Shown here piece by piece: positions 1 through 10,684 of a stretch of DNA of 64,000 nt; the first letter of the stretch is position 1; every line of letters starts with the position of its first letter. Below the pieces are notes generated by a model. The model made no database searches and was not told the DNA's origin. It saw only the letters and a list, made by a program, of their open reading frames with translations. The position numbers and the translations under genes are program-made. Source of the stretch: Cheilinus undulatus (lineage: Eukaryota; Chordata; Actinopteri; Labriformes; Labridae). Where the stretch lies: the NCBI RefSeq assembly GCF_018320785.1, contig NC_054867.1, positions 20,046,855 through 20,110,854 of the forward strand, read 5' to 3'.

Positions 1-892
1 AGGATTTTAATCTGGATCACAAACAGTTATTTTTATCAGGATTAATATGCCATTAATAAACATTATAATTTTTGAGTTAATTAAAATGGATTAAGATAAA
101 CATTTCTTCATTCAATCTTGCTTGTTGTACAAAACGATTATTGGTATTTAATGTGATATATTAGAATAAGTCTTAAATAATATATTATTGTGTAGATGGT
201 GGATGCGTATTAATGAGGAAGCTTAATAATCAACTATTAACCCGTAGAAGTCCAGAAGGCTGTTTTTGCCATTTGTCAATACTTTTCTTTTGACAATATC
301 AGAAAATGTTTACCATACTTATGTTTGGTATCATTTTTTTAGGACAACCTTAACTCTATGAAATGAAAACTGTTTTTTACTTTTACTTACATTATTAGAT
401 ATTAAACCATCAAATACAAAACAAAAAAATACAACAGAACAGGATTTTTAAAAATTATTTAAAGAATAGATATGAAAATATGAAGTTGTGATCTCAAGAG
501 TTAGGATTTTAGAAATTGTTGTAAATTTGTCCATTAATAAGGCCCCAGTTTAAAATAATTGACGTACTAAAGTATACAGAGAACAATATAAAATACTTGC
601 ATTCCAAGACTGTGCGGGACTCCCAGGCAGTGCACTGTCTAAATTACATGGACTGCATTTTTAAAGAACAAATGATAAGAAAAGAGAAAAAAAAATTCCC
701 ATTAAAAAAATGACATAAATGCTGAAATTAAGAAAAAAAAAAATCAGTGCCAGTCCTGTATAGTATTGACCACTGTCCCTATTTGTAAGATTATTTCTAA
801 ATCAAAAATCACAAATTCCAAAAAAACTATAGAGAGATTTAAAAACTCTCAGTTTTGTTTAAAGTGCTGAAGGGGCTGATCTATAACCACTT

Positions 893-900
<8 letters not shown>
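1..900. other. AT-rich non-coding, probably Mx intron
   Basis: AT-rich sequence with no convincing exon on either strand. Because the minus-strand Mx gene is still open at 1594 (its last visible exon ends in mid-codon), this is most simply intron sequence of Mx. I looked for the next Mx exon here and did not find it. Confidence 0.5.
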
Positions 901-931
<31 letters not shown>

Positions 932-1197
932 ATGGCATTTTTAATGAGTTGCAGTCTGTCTTCAGAAAGAAACAGTACAGTCACTGCAGCAACAAAGGTC
1001 GAAATGATATAAATGACACTGGCTCTAAAGATCATTGCATTGCACTTTAGATCTATCAAAGGCTTTCGATATCGTTGACCACTCTGTCCTATTGCAGAAG
1101 TCTGCTGATATCGGGTTACCCCCACCAGCACTAAAACTGGCTGTAAATTATTTAAGTGGCAGAAAGCAAAGTGGTAAAGTTGATGGTCTGTTGTCAA
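901..1197 (+). mobile_element. LINE reverse-transcriptase fragment beside a poly-T run
   Basis: A run of about 26 T (901-926) is followed on the + strand by a short translated stretch (about 1045-1195) reading LSKAFDIVDHSVLLQK and later NYLSGRKQ. This is the RT segment around the first catalytic aspartate of fish non-LTR retrotransposons. Only about 50 codons are recognisable, so it is a dead fragment inside a probable Mx intron. The exact LINE clade cannot be decided from so little. Confidence 0.65.
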
Positions 1198-1593
1198 GGT
1201 TTTTTTTTTAAATGTACAAAATAGTGTCTCACAAGGGTGATGAACACTTGATGAACCTTACAGTAGCTTCTTCCTTGTTGTCATCTTTACTAACACTGCA
1301 TTTAGGCTAAAATTTAAAAGGCTTTATAGGAAAAGATGTGAGAAGAGCAATGCAACCACTTGACATCGCTACCCACAGTGCATTTCATAATGGCAGCACG
1401 TTAGTATATACTTTTTAATTTACTCAAAATTTAGAAACCTGTTGTGTTTCTATAAATAAAGGCACTGATGTTAAGACAATAAATGTTTTCTTTTAACTTT
1501 ATAGTTTACTTCACATAAGGGATACAATTTTGTTTTAGTTAAACTAAACCTGAGGCAAGGAAATTCTTTTTTTAAAATTTGTGATGTGCTTAC

Positions 1594-4500
1594 AGTTCAC
1601 TCCTGAACGGTCTATCAGCTCTTTCCATGCTGTAAACTCTTTTCTGAGAGTAGAAAAGATGTTGATCCTGGATCCTCCTCTCAGTTCCTCCCCTGCAGTC
1701 AGGCTGATAGCATCCTGAGTGAAAGCTGTCACTCTCTAAAATATAAAAACAAGAGGGTCAATCAGTTTTTTCTTAAAGCTCTTATCTATACTGTTATCCT
1801 CCAGGTTTGATGCTGCCATATTCTGTATGTAGAAAACTAAACTCACATCAATAAGGAAGCTGAGTCTCTCGTTCACATCAGATGGGGGTCCACTGCCAAT
1901 TCTGTCCAGCTCCGCCTGAGTCTTTCTCAGTTTATTCTCTATTTGCTCTTCCAGTCGGGGCAGAGATTTCTACAAATAACACAGGGGGAAAACCTATAAC
2001 AACTGAAGAAGGCAAACTAATGTTGCTGTACCGATTCTCTGCACAGACAATTTCCCAGGATTGGTAGGGCGAGATGCACATGCAACCAAATATTTAATGT
2101 TGACTGTACACAACTTTATCTAGCCAGCCTTCCTTAGACCATTTTCTGTGTGAAGTTGAAGTGAAAATTCACTGCGAAAGAGAAGGCTCAAACATTCAAC
2201 CCTTATTATTTTATCATTACCATTAATTATACTCTAAACACCTCAGTTTACCAGACATCATTCATGTGTGGTAAAAGGACAAATATGATGGAGTCTTGAA
2301 ATAACAACAGACTGTAAATAGCACTTAAGGTCTTACAGCAATGTAGAATTAATGCAGGCTGTAGGTTAGATGAAGTAAATAACTAATTTTGTTTTAATGT
2401 ACAAAAATTAAGAAAATTTGGAAGGGCTGTGGAAAGGCTTCATCACCTGGATATGATGCACCAGCTCAAGGGTGAGTTTTTCAGCCAGTTTGGGAACAGT
2501 GGCATGTCCTTCTTTGTAAAGAACCCTATAAACAGAAAATATTAATGTTAGTGTTAGGGCTGTCAAGAATAATTGCATTAATCACAATTAATCAAGTCCT
2601 GAATTAGTGCACTAATTATTTATTCAGGATTTATCCCATGCTTTATTGGGTCTTTTAGCCAACTTTGGTAACCCATATGAATGTCTCCCTGCAGTAACAG
2701 AAATACAAATTAGTCCACATTTTCACTTTAAAAACTTACAGACAGCTCAGTGGACAAGTCAAAATCATCTGGACCTTGTATTTCGTTTTCAATCCATAAA
2801 AAGTTCCTTTTTTAAAGTTAAGTTCAAGTTAAAAACTTTGCTCTCCCTATAAAGGCTGGTCCGTATGCAAACAGGAAGCCAAGTACCCTTGGGGTAAGAC
2901 AGCAGAACAATCCAAAATGACACGAAAACAATTTTTGTTGAAAAAGTGTCATTTTAAAATGGTAAAATTGATGTGATTAATCAGGATTAACTACAGAAAT
3001 CCTGAAACTAATTTTACTATTTTAACAGCCCTAGTTACCATGCACATACCTCACAGCCATATTAAATTTCTTATTTTTTAATATTCACAAAAAGAGAATG
3101 AACTAACTGGAAATGAGGATGCTCTTCAAAGAAGATTTTCTCATTTTCTATGGCTTCAGTCAGAGACACCTTGTCTGTGATTTCCTTCTGACCCCTGCAC
3201 CTGACGATCATATATCCTTTCTTCAGGTGGATCACATCATTATGGACGATGTCCACCACCATCCCTTCTGTGCCTTTGTCCACCAGATCAGGTTTGGTCA
3301 AGATACCTAAGCAAGAAAAAACATATGAAACATGAAAAATATCTGAAATACTTACAAGTAGCCATTTTCTCAAATCCTTTCTGTTTTACCCAGAGTCCTC
3401 TCTCCATCAGGATCCACCTCCTGAGCCATCTTCAGGGCCTCTGTGGTTGCTATGTCCACGTTGCATGGAACAACCACCAAGCTGATGGTTTCTTGTTTTT
3501 TGATAAACTTCTGGATCAGCCTCTTGATCTGAAAATACAATTCGTGTTTTTATCCAGAGTTAAACCCGTTCACTTACTAAATCCAACTAAAAAATAGTAA
3601 TAATCTTACATGAAGAGTGAAAGCTACTGCCACACTTACTGACTAGTTATTCTGAGGTCTAGTATGCATTACATACAGAGGAAATTTTTTTTTGAATGAG
3701 TTAAGAATACACACACACACAAAACAATACAGATACAGACAAAATAAATGTAAAGAGAGCTGGGATGAAATACTGAAACTGTAGTTTATTATCATCGTGC
3801 ATCTATTGTGAGCCTCAGTGAGACTGCAGTCCCTGATTTTAATGGTAAAATTAAGCAAAACTAAAACAAAAAAAAAATCCATTTTTGAACAAGCATTAAC
3901 GTGACATGTTTATGGCCCAAAAGAACTGAAGAGTTCACCTGTTCTCCAATGTTCTCTGGCTGTCCCTTTACAGCCACCCTGGCGATGCCAGGCAGATCAA
4001 TGAGCGTCAGGTCTGGGACATCAGGAGAGGCAATTTCCAGACTGATGAGATCTTCACTGATCCCCACCCCTACTCCGGCCATTTTATCCTGAGCTGGGGA
4101 AGATAGGAAACGGTGATCATTAGCTGACTTTAACTTCCTCCATTATAAATACAAATATACAAACCACAATTTCTTAAAAGGGTTGTATGTTGTGTAAAAT
4201 ATAAATAAAAATAGGATGTAGTGACTTGTCAATCTCATTTGACTGGCATTGATCTGAGTACTGCACAAAAGCAAGGTCTTTAGTGTTGCAAACTGATAAA
4301 TTGTATTACTCTTTAAAATATATACACACATTCTCAATTTGATACCAGCAAGATATTTAAAAAATGGGACAGGAGAATGATACCACTGTATTGTATCACC
4401 TTTTCTTCAAACAACATCAAGCATTTGGAGACTAAGGACACTAATTGTTGAGGTATTGAAAGTGGAATCTTTCTCATTCTTCCTTGACGTTCATCTTAAG

Positions 4501-5848
4501 GTGCTCAACAGAGCCGAGAAACAGGTCTGGACTGCATGCAGACCAGTCTTGTACCCACACTCGGTTAATGGGATGTTGTATTCATGCAGAATGTAGCTCC
4601 AAAACCTGCATGTACCTCTGAGTATTACTGATGCCTTAACAGATGTGCAACATGCCCATCCCATGGGCACTAATACACCCTACACCATCAAGGATGCTGG
4701 ATTTTGAACTTTGTGTGTTGAAATCAGTCTTGTTCCTCTTTGGCCCAAAAGACCCAAAAGCAAAAACAAAGCACAGTTTTCCACTTTAGGTCAGTCCGTC
4801 TCAGATGAGCTCAGGCCCAGAGAAGTCAACAATGCTTCTGAATGTTGTTGACTTTGCATGGTACAGTCCTAACTTATATTTGTAGATGCAGTGAAGTACT
4901 TTACAAACACTTCACAAACTTAATCAAAATACAATTTGTCATACAATTGGATACGTTTTTATTTTTTTTGTACAAAACATAACCACAAACTCTCATCCCA
5001 CTCTCCCTATTTCACTATTTACAATGATCAGTATAATATCAAACTAAACAATTAAACAAAAAATGCAAATGAGCAAAAAACAAAACAAAATAAAAAACCT
5101 AGTAAAAGTGAAAAATAAAAAGGGGCAGGGGGATCCTCTCCAGGTGTTTCTGAGCATTCCACAACTTGCCCAGTCTTTTCTTGCCCCTGTCCCAGCTTTT
5201 TTGGAATGTGTTGCAGGTATAAAATTCAGACTGTGTATATTCCCAAAAAGAGAGACAAGGATGTTCATCATTTTAAACACTGAATATCTAGTGTTTAATG
5301 TGTATTCAGTGGAACATAAGATGCAGCAATTAAAAAAACCGTTATAATCTGTTTAGATTCACACTGTGTCCCAACTTTTAAGGGAAAATAAGCTATTGGG
5401 TTGAAATACTGTGATGTGTACCTTCTCTGATCTTTTTCTCCACATCTGCAGGATCATAAATGTCTTCAACAAAGTCCCGATAGCTGATCACTCCATGCCA
5501 CTTTTCTCCATCTCTGTTTTTCTTCATCTTCAGCTCCAGAGGACATCGTGTCACAATGCCTAAAAATAAAATAGTAAAAAAATATAATAAAATAGTCAAT
5601 ATAAATTTGTTATTTGACAAAATAATTTATTTTAAGTCATTAGGTAAAGCAATGGTCCTACCGCTCCCTCGAGGTAGAGCCACCCCAGAGAGCGCCTCCA
5701 ACACGGAGCTCTTCCCCGAGCTTTGGTCTCCAATCACGGCGATAGCAGGCAGAGCCAAGTCCTTCTCTACACCCAGAGAGCGGAGAGAGTCGATGAGGTC
5801 GATGCAGGGACGCACCTTCTGTTCATACTGCTGGTTCAGAGAGTTCAT
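1594..5848 (-). CDS. mx: Interferon-induced GTP-binding protein Mx (partial, first 8 coding exons)
   Basis: Dynamin-like large GTPase, an interferon effector that assembles on viral nucleoproteins in the cytoplasm or nucleus. Minus-strand exons with matching AG/GT sites and phases: 5848-5662, 5559-5422, 4093-3939, 3528-3390, 3306-3108, 2525-2447, 1969-1847, 1735-1594. They add to 387 codons plus one base, against about 620 residues in fish Mx, so the stalk and GTPase effector end lie left of the window. Seen: P-loop GDQSSGKS at residues 40-47, dynamin signature LPRGSGIVTR at 58-67, DLPG at 141-144 and TKPD at 210-213. All G motifs are intact and there are no stops. The third listed exon uses the upstream of two nearby AG acceptors (exon starts at 4093), because the nearer one breaks the frame. 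The start Met is followed by [10 protein letters not shown], typical of fish Mx. Introns carry a hAT-like MITE and a DNA-transposon remnant. Confidence 0.95.
2555..3033. mobile_element. Short inverted-repeat element (MITE) in an Mx intron
   Basis: The ends are inverted repeats: left TAGGGCTGTCAAGAAT, right (reverse complement) TAGGGCTGTTAAAAT. The inside has matching ATTAATCACAATTAATC-type arms. It is about 480 bp with no coding content and fits a non-autonomous hAT-type element. The flanking 8-mers (gttagtgt and gttaccat) match only partly, so the target-site duplication is not clean. Confidence 0.6.
4345..5395. mobile_element. DNA transposon remnant in an Mx intron
   Basis: About 1 kb between two Mx exons that resembles an abundant teleost repeat: near the left TGGGACAGGAGAATGATACC, near the right TTTTTGGAATGTGTTGCAGG and GTGTCCCAACTTTTAAGGG. 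The terminal 'CCCAACTTTT' recurs in inverse form at 20045 and 32675. No intact transposase frame remains. I cannot name the superfamily with certainty (Tc1/mariner or ISL2EU type). Confidence 0.5.
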
Positions 5849-6150
5849 GGTGGGGATTTATTGGCTACTGTAACGTTGAATGAATTCCCCTGCTAAGTAC
5901 TTGCACTGTGCAGGATGCAGCTACAGTCTGGACTTCGCTTTTTCTGCGTACTTAGCTGAGATGCGTTTAAAAACACGAAATGATGTTAGATTTCGTTTTC
6001 TTTCTTACTTCTCCGGAAAACCATCCGCTGTAATCGTTGACAGGTTTCGTTTCCTTTTCTTTCATCCCTTGTGACTTTTACTGTTTCAGGGAGAGGCTAC
6101 CGGTTTTCGTAAGATATTTAGGTTTCGAGTTGGTGTAAACGTCGGCTCAT
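5849..6150 (-). promoter_or_regulatory. Mx 5' region with ISRE-like motifs
   Basis: Upstream of the Mx start on the minus strand. Two clear interferon-stimulated response element cores (GAAANNGAAA) are seen as reverse complements: GAAAACGAAA at about 5991-6000 and GAAAAGGAAACGAAAC at about 6045-6060. Further GAAAC-type sites lie near 6105-6125. A 'gttacag' acceptor 23-29 bp before the ATG suggests a non-coding first exon within this stretch, as known for fish Mx genes. The true TSS is not determinable by eye. Confidence 0.75.
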
Positions 6151-7076
6151 GACGTCTACGGTCCACCGCCCTTGATTAACGGGATATGGGTATCAAGAGT
6201 CCCGGAAACAGGCCTGCAATGCACACCGTTACTGTAAGCACAAGTCAGCTTAGAAATAACAGCAGTTCAGGTCAACATCCTGTCATTTTATAAGCTAAGA
6301 AGATGGGAAATAGTCTTTCATTATCAGGAAATCTGCTTACTCCGATGTTTCAAACTATATCTCACGTCATCGACGCCTTCCTAATCAGTGGCGTGCACGG
6401 ACTTTTTCAAGGGCGGGGGCGAAAAGAAAAAAAGGGCACGTGCAGCGCGTTCTCGCCACTGAAGGCGCTAAGTTTTGCAAGTTTTGGAGGGCACTTTAGA
6501 CATGTTTATATGTTATACAAATGGCACATTATACAGCCTTAAAACAGACTAACTAGACAGACTACTCAAGCTAGTTTGTAGTTAGGATCAGCATTCATAA
6601 GACCTGTGTAGATTCAACATTGGACTGTGAAGAACACACATAAATAAATAAATCCCTAGGGGGTCTGGGGGTCTTCCCCCAGAACATTTCAGTTAGGTAG
6701 ATGCCATTTCCTGTATTCTAGTGCATTTTAACACCATATTAGCACCAGATAATCCAAACTGGTTCTGTGAGATATGGCTTAGTATAGATCAAAAAAGGGC
6801 CCAGTGTTGCCAACTCCTCAGTAAGGAAAGTAGCTATTGGCTGTGCCAAAAGTCGCCAGAAGTTGCTAAATGATGTCATCACCCAATTTGTATAATTGTC
6901 CATATGGATTTAATTGTAAAGGATGCTGTAGGAGAGAGGAGAGGAAAAGCATCATGACTGACAAAAAGTTAGTTAAAAGACCCTTATTATGTGTAGAACA
7001 ACAAATGAACTTGCTTCTGTCGATTTTTGATTTTATAACGTCACAATTCCAACCCTCCTTTATTTGGGCTAGTTAA

Positions 7077-7686
7077 AGGGGACATATTATACCCTTTTAA
7101 GACAAGCTTAAATTGGTCTCAGAGGTCCCCAAAACATGCCTGTGAAGTTTGTTGCTGAAAAAACACTCCAGTGTAGGATTTTTGTGCGTTTAAAACCCCC
7201 TCTATTTCAGCCCTTCTCAGAACCAGCCGTTTCTGTGTCTGTGGCTTTAAATGGTAATTAGCTGTGTGACTCCGCCCCTGACCACACCCCTCTCAGGAAA
7301 TGGATGCAGTTCTCCTGGTACTACAGACACTTTTATCCAAAGGTTAGAAGTTGACTGGGATTTGAACCATCAACCTCAACAGGATAACCCACTGAGCTAT
7401 CCAACATCTCAGCTGATTGTGTTGAGAGGATGAGAGGAGGGCAGAACTTTCCTCCAAGTGGGGGAGGGCCAACCAAACCTGGGGGAGGGTGCTTATGCAC
7501 CTGGTGAAGTCACCAGGAGCTAAATCTGAGAACAGCTTGTTTCAGCACACATTTTCTGAAAGGTGGAGAAAGAGAGGAGGAGATGGAATGGATTTTTCTG
7601 GTATTTGAGGGGATTGTGGACAGGCCAGGGGCACATATTTGTGTTAGAAAAGCCTGAAAAAGTGATTTTTGCATAATATGTCTCCT
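7077..7686. mobile_element. TTAA-flanked non-autonomous element nested in hAT 2
   Basis: The ends are AGGGGACATATTAT (left) and AGGAGACATATTAT (right, reverse complement), flanked on both sides by TTAA (7073-7076, 7687-7690). TTAA duplication is the piggyBac-type signature. The related hAT 2 copy near 63635-63655 lacks this 610-bp block, which supports an insertion. There is no transposase. A tRNA-like stretch lies inside. Confidence 0.8.
7325..7412 (-). repeat. tRNA-like sequence (SINE head) inside the TTAA element
   Basis: On the minus strand there is an A-box-like TAGCTCAGTGG followed about 30 bases later by a B-box-like GGTTCAAATCC, the two internal promoter boxes of tRNA genes. The spacing leaves no room for a normal anticodon arm, so it is not a functional tRNA. 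It is more likely a tRNA-derived SINE head or a decayed tRNA captured by the element. Confidence 0.5.
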
Positions 7687-8324
7687 TTAAAATGACTCAA
7701 GAGATACGCTGGCAGAGTTACTTTAAATTTTATTTTTGGTTTATCATTTATTAATTATTCTATTTTTCTTAGAAGTTTAGTTTTCTTACGTTTGGTTTAG
7801 TTTAAAACCTTATGGTCCACTTAAGAGCCTACAACAAATCAATTTATTTTTTTTTGTATACAGTCTTCATTACCAATCTAAATGGACCAAAAAGAGACAA
7901 CAGAAAAAAATGTTAAGGCACCTTCACTGCGCAGTAAATCTGTAATCTGGACATGGAGGCGTGAGCATCTCCTGCTCTGACTGCAGCTGAGAGGGACTGC
8001 TGTGCAAGGAGTGGGCTGCTTGTCAGCGCTTGGGATGGGGAGGGGCCCACGGCAGCACCTGCTGCTCACTGAGAGGCGCTACAACGATATGTGCTTTCAT
8101 GTCAGAGTCTTCAAAAGGTTCCAGTAACACCAGAAAAAGTCACTAGATTTGTCGCTAGTCGCTTTTTTTGAAAGAGTCGCTAGAGGGGTCTGAAAACTCG
8201 TTAAATATAGCGACAAAGTTGGCAACACTGAAAGGGCCCAACATAAAAGTCATTGCAACAGTAATGTTTCATAGTATTTTTTGGTTCTAATGGTCTTCTG
8301 GAGTTTAGTATGTTTTCTTCACCC

Positions 8325-8700
8325 AAGAGAGCAGTTGTGTTTTGCCAATGAGGAGGGTACTTAAACACGCCTTTCTGCCACCCACGTGGGCAGTTTATCA
8401 TTTTTTAACAGCCAAGGGGGCAGTTTAGTGTGTTTTGCCAACCAGGAGGGCACTTTAGCACATGCTTTGGCTCCCAAGAGGGCACTTTAACACACGTTTT
8501 GGCTCCCAAGAGGGCACTTTAGTGTGTGTTTTGGCTCCAAAGAGGGCACTTTAGCACGTGTTTTGGCTCCCAAGAGGGGACTTTAACACGTGATTGCCTC
8601 CCAAGAGGGCACTTTAGTGCGCGTTTTGCCTCCCAAGAGGGCACTTTAGCGCACGTTTTGCCTCCCAAGAGGGCACTTTAGCCTGCGTTTTTCAACTATT
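8325..8700. repeat. 32-bp minisatellite
   Basis: About 11 tandem units with period 32, for example CTCCCAAGAGGGCACTTTA starting at 8471 and 8503. The unit has the form (cacttta)(gcacgcgttttg)(gctcccaagaggg). Units in the middle are the most uniform and those at the left are degenerate. The array lies in the right arm of hAT 1 next to its terminal repeat. Confidence 0.88.
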
Positions 8701-8834
8701 GTGCCACAAGAGGGGGCGACCGCCCCCCCGTGCACACCACTGTTCCTAATATGTTCAACTGTAATTCTAATATGATCTAAATTGACAATTTTTGGCTTAT
8801 CTTTTTGTGCACCTTTCTGTGGTCACTGTACTTT

Positions 8835-9110
8835 TTAAAAAATTTAATTTAATTTAATTATTTATTTGATTAGGACAGTGCACATCAATCAACATTTTCG
8901 CAAAACACGATAATGTAATTATGCTGGAATTAGCACAATAGCTAAATTTCATCTGTTGTCCTTAGGCAGATAATTACAGAAAGAGCAAAAAACTGATTAA
9001 AATAGCATGATTCACAAGACAGTACACAGATAACACACAGTTTTAACAACCAAGATGGATGCAATTTGTACACAACAAATAACTCACAAAAAGAAAGCTA
9101 TCTAACAGAA
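8835..9110. mobile_element. Retroposon-like insertion present only in unit A
   Basis: Unit B runs straight from 'ctgtact' to 'gaagaaac' at about 23160-23185. Unit A has about 270 extra bases here, starting with an (AATTT)n/TTTATTTGATT tract and GGACAGTGCACATCAATCAA. It resembles the 3' part of a widespread fish LINE. It has no ORF and the family is uncertain. Confidence 0.5.
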
Positions 9111-9180
9111 AAGAAGAAACTATACACAATATTTATTTCTCTTTTTGCTCTCTCTCGTGTTGCTTTATTGTGTAGATGTA

Positions 9181-9291
9181 ATGGGCACAATAGAGATTAC
9201 CTTTTGGAGAATTAGTGGGTTCATTTTGGTCTTATTGCTTTTAGCTTTAACTGTTATTGCGCTGTTATCGTTGCTGTTAATCGAATTATGA
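9181..9291 (+). CDS. 36-aa putative single-pass membrane micro-ORF, copy A
   Basis: Unrecognised. ATG at 9181, TGA at 9289-9291, 36 residues: a short polar start (MGTIEITFWR) then about 22 strongly hydrophobic residues, like a single transmembrane segment. Directly upstream is a long pyrimidine tract ending in TTGTGTAG, a good splice-acceptor shape, so it may be the last exon of a small gene. The counterpart in unit B (23254) has the same length and frame; of 14 base differences about six are silent and most of the rest swap hydrophobic residues. It is not a known sarcolipin or phospholamban type as far as I can tell. It may be a chance ORF preserved by recent duplication. Confidence 0.35.
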   Translation: MGTIEITFWRISGFILVLLLLALTVIALLSLLLIEL

Positions 9292-9664
9292 CTATTATTT
9301 TTTCTATTTTGTCTTGGATTCTAGTAATTTAATTTGTAAGGATGTTTAGTGTTTGCAAGCGTGGATCCCAGGAAGAGTATTTGTTACTTAAGTAGTGACT
9401 TATACAAAAGGGACCCACCCAACAAACAAACAAAAAAAAAAATCATAAAACAGTATTAGACTACAAAGACAACCTCACATTGATATACAGGCTCGTTTAG
9501 TCCCCATTGTCAATGTTTTAATTACAAATCATGAAACAAATGTGATCTCAGTCAAAAAGTGAAACCAGATTTTTAGAAATGCAGGGTTAAAAAAAAAGAA
9601 AGAAAGAAAAAGGCTGAAATATTGCAATACAATATATCATAGGTATTTACTTTTTTGTGAAATT

Positions 9665-10372
9665 TTATGTTGTAGCCTGATGCTACAGTCAGAAAAAAAT
9701 CCTTATTGATCTATTCTTGGTACGCCATCATGACAAAGTAAAAATTCATTCTTTTTAGTGCCAATTTATTAAGAATTAATAAAGCCCTGAAACATCAGAA
9801 TAAATATTCAGACCCTTTGACACTTGAAACTATGGTCAGGTTCCTCCCATTTCTCTGGATCTTTGCTGAGTTTTTTGCACCTTGAATGGAGTCCACCTGT
9901 GGTAAATTAAATTGATTGGACATGGTTTGGAAAGGCACACACCTCTATAGAAGACCTTAGAGCTCACACTGAGTAAAAACTAAACTATTAGGCCGAGGAA
10001 CTGCACGCAGAACTCAGAGACAGGATTTTTGCAAGATACAGATCTGGGGAAGGCAAAAAAAGCATTCTGCTGCATCAAAGGTTCCCAAGAGCACAGTAGC
10101 CTCCATAATTCTCAAATGGAAGAAGTTTGTCACAACCGGGACTCTTCTGAGGGCTGGTCTCCCAGTTAGCCTGAGCAGTCTGGGGAGAAAGGCCTTAGTA
10201 AGAGCAAGTTTCAGCAAGACAGCCATCACTGCAGTCCTCCACTGATCTGGGCGTTATGGCAGAGTGGTTAGACAGAAGCCTCTCTTCAGTGCCAAACATG
10301 TGAGAGAATGCTTGGAGTTTGCAAAAAACTCCATGTAAAAGTCAAACAGGCTGTCGTGTGTTTTTCAATGAC

Positions 10373-10417
<45 letters not shown>

Positions 10418-10680
10418 GGGTCAAGGTTGGGAGGAGCCTGAGCTAAAATTCAAGCGCTTTTGCACAGGGTCTGAAAACATGATGTGATAATTCAGTTTCT
10501 TATTTTTTATATATTTGCAAAAAAAAAAAATCTAAAATTCAGTTTTTACTTTATCTTGATGGGGTACTGAGTGTAGATTAATGACAATAAAAACTATTTT
10601 TATTTGGACTGTGGCATCATGCTGCAACACAATAAATAAAAAGATGAAGCGGGGTCTGAATACTCTCTGGATGCACTTTA
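9665..10680 (+). pseudogene. Tc1/mariner transposon remnant, unit A
   Basis: About 1 kb of decayed Tc1-like sequence. The translated middle (about 10070-10230) matches the Tc1 transposase N-terminal helix-turn-helix region (VPKSTVASIILKWKKF, with TRTLLRAGLP following). Stops and frameshifts rule out a working enzyme. The right end reads GTCTGAATACTCTCTGGATG, typical of this family's terminus. The unit B copy (23785) lacks the right end. Confidence 0.7.
10374..10417. repeat. (AATC)n microsatellite, unit A
   Basis: About eleven tandem AATC units, within the Tc1 remnant. The paralogous tract is at 24546. Confidence 0.95.
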
Positions 10681-10684
10681 GTCA

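Larger units (their letters stand above)
6802..8230. mobile_element. hAT-type transposon 2 nested in hAT 1, TSD AAAGGGCC
   Basis: Perfect 8-bp duplication AAAGGGCC at 6794-6801 and 8231-8238. Both ends read CAGTGTTGCCAACT inward. It lies wholly inside hAT 1, so it inserted later. It carries no intact transposase and is interrupted by a TTAA-flanked element. A related partial copy lies at the right edge of the window (from about 63265). Confidence 0.92.
6386..8742. mobile_element. hAT-type transposon 1 (outer element), TSD TTCCTAAT
   Basis: Perfect 8-bp target-site duplication TTCCTAAT at 6378-6385 and 8743-8750. The terminal inverted repeats are CAGTGGCGTGCACGG (left) and CAGTGGTGTGCACGG (right, reverse complement). 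CAGTG ends with an 8-bp duplication are diagnostic of hAT elements. The paralogous unit B has the empty site with one TTCCTAAT (23078-23085). No transposase frame is seen, and much of the length is a nested second hAT and a 32-bp minisatellite. Confidence 0.92.
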
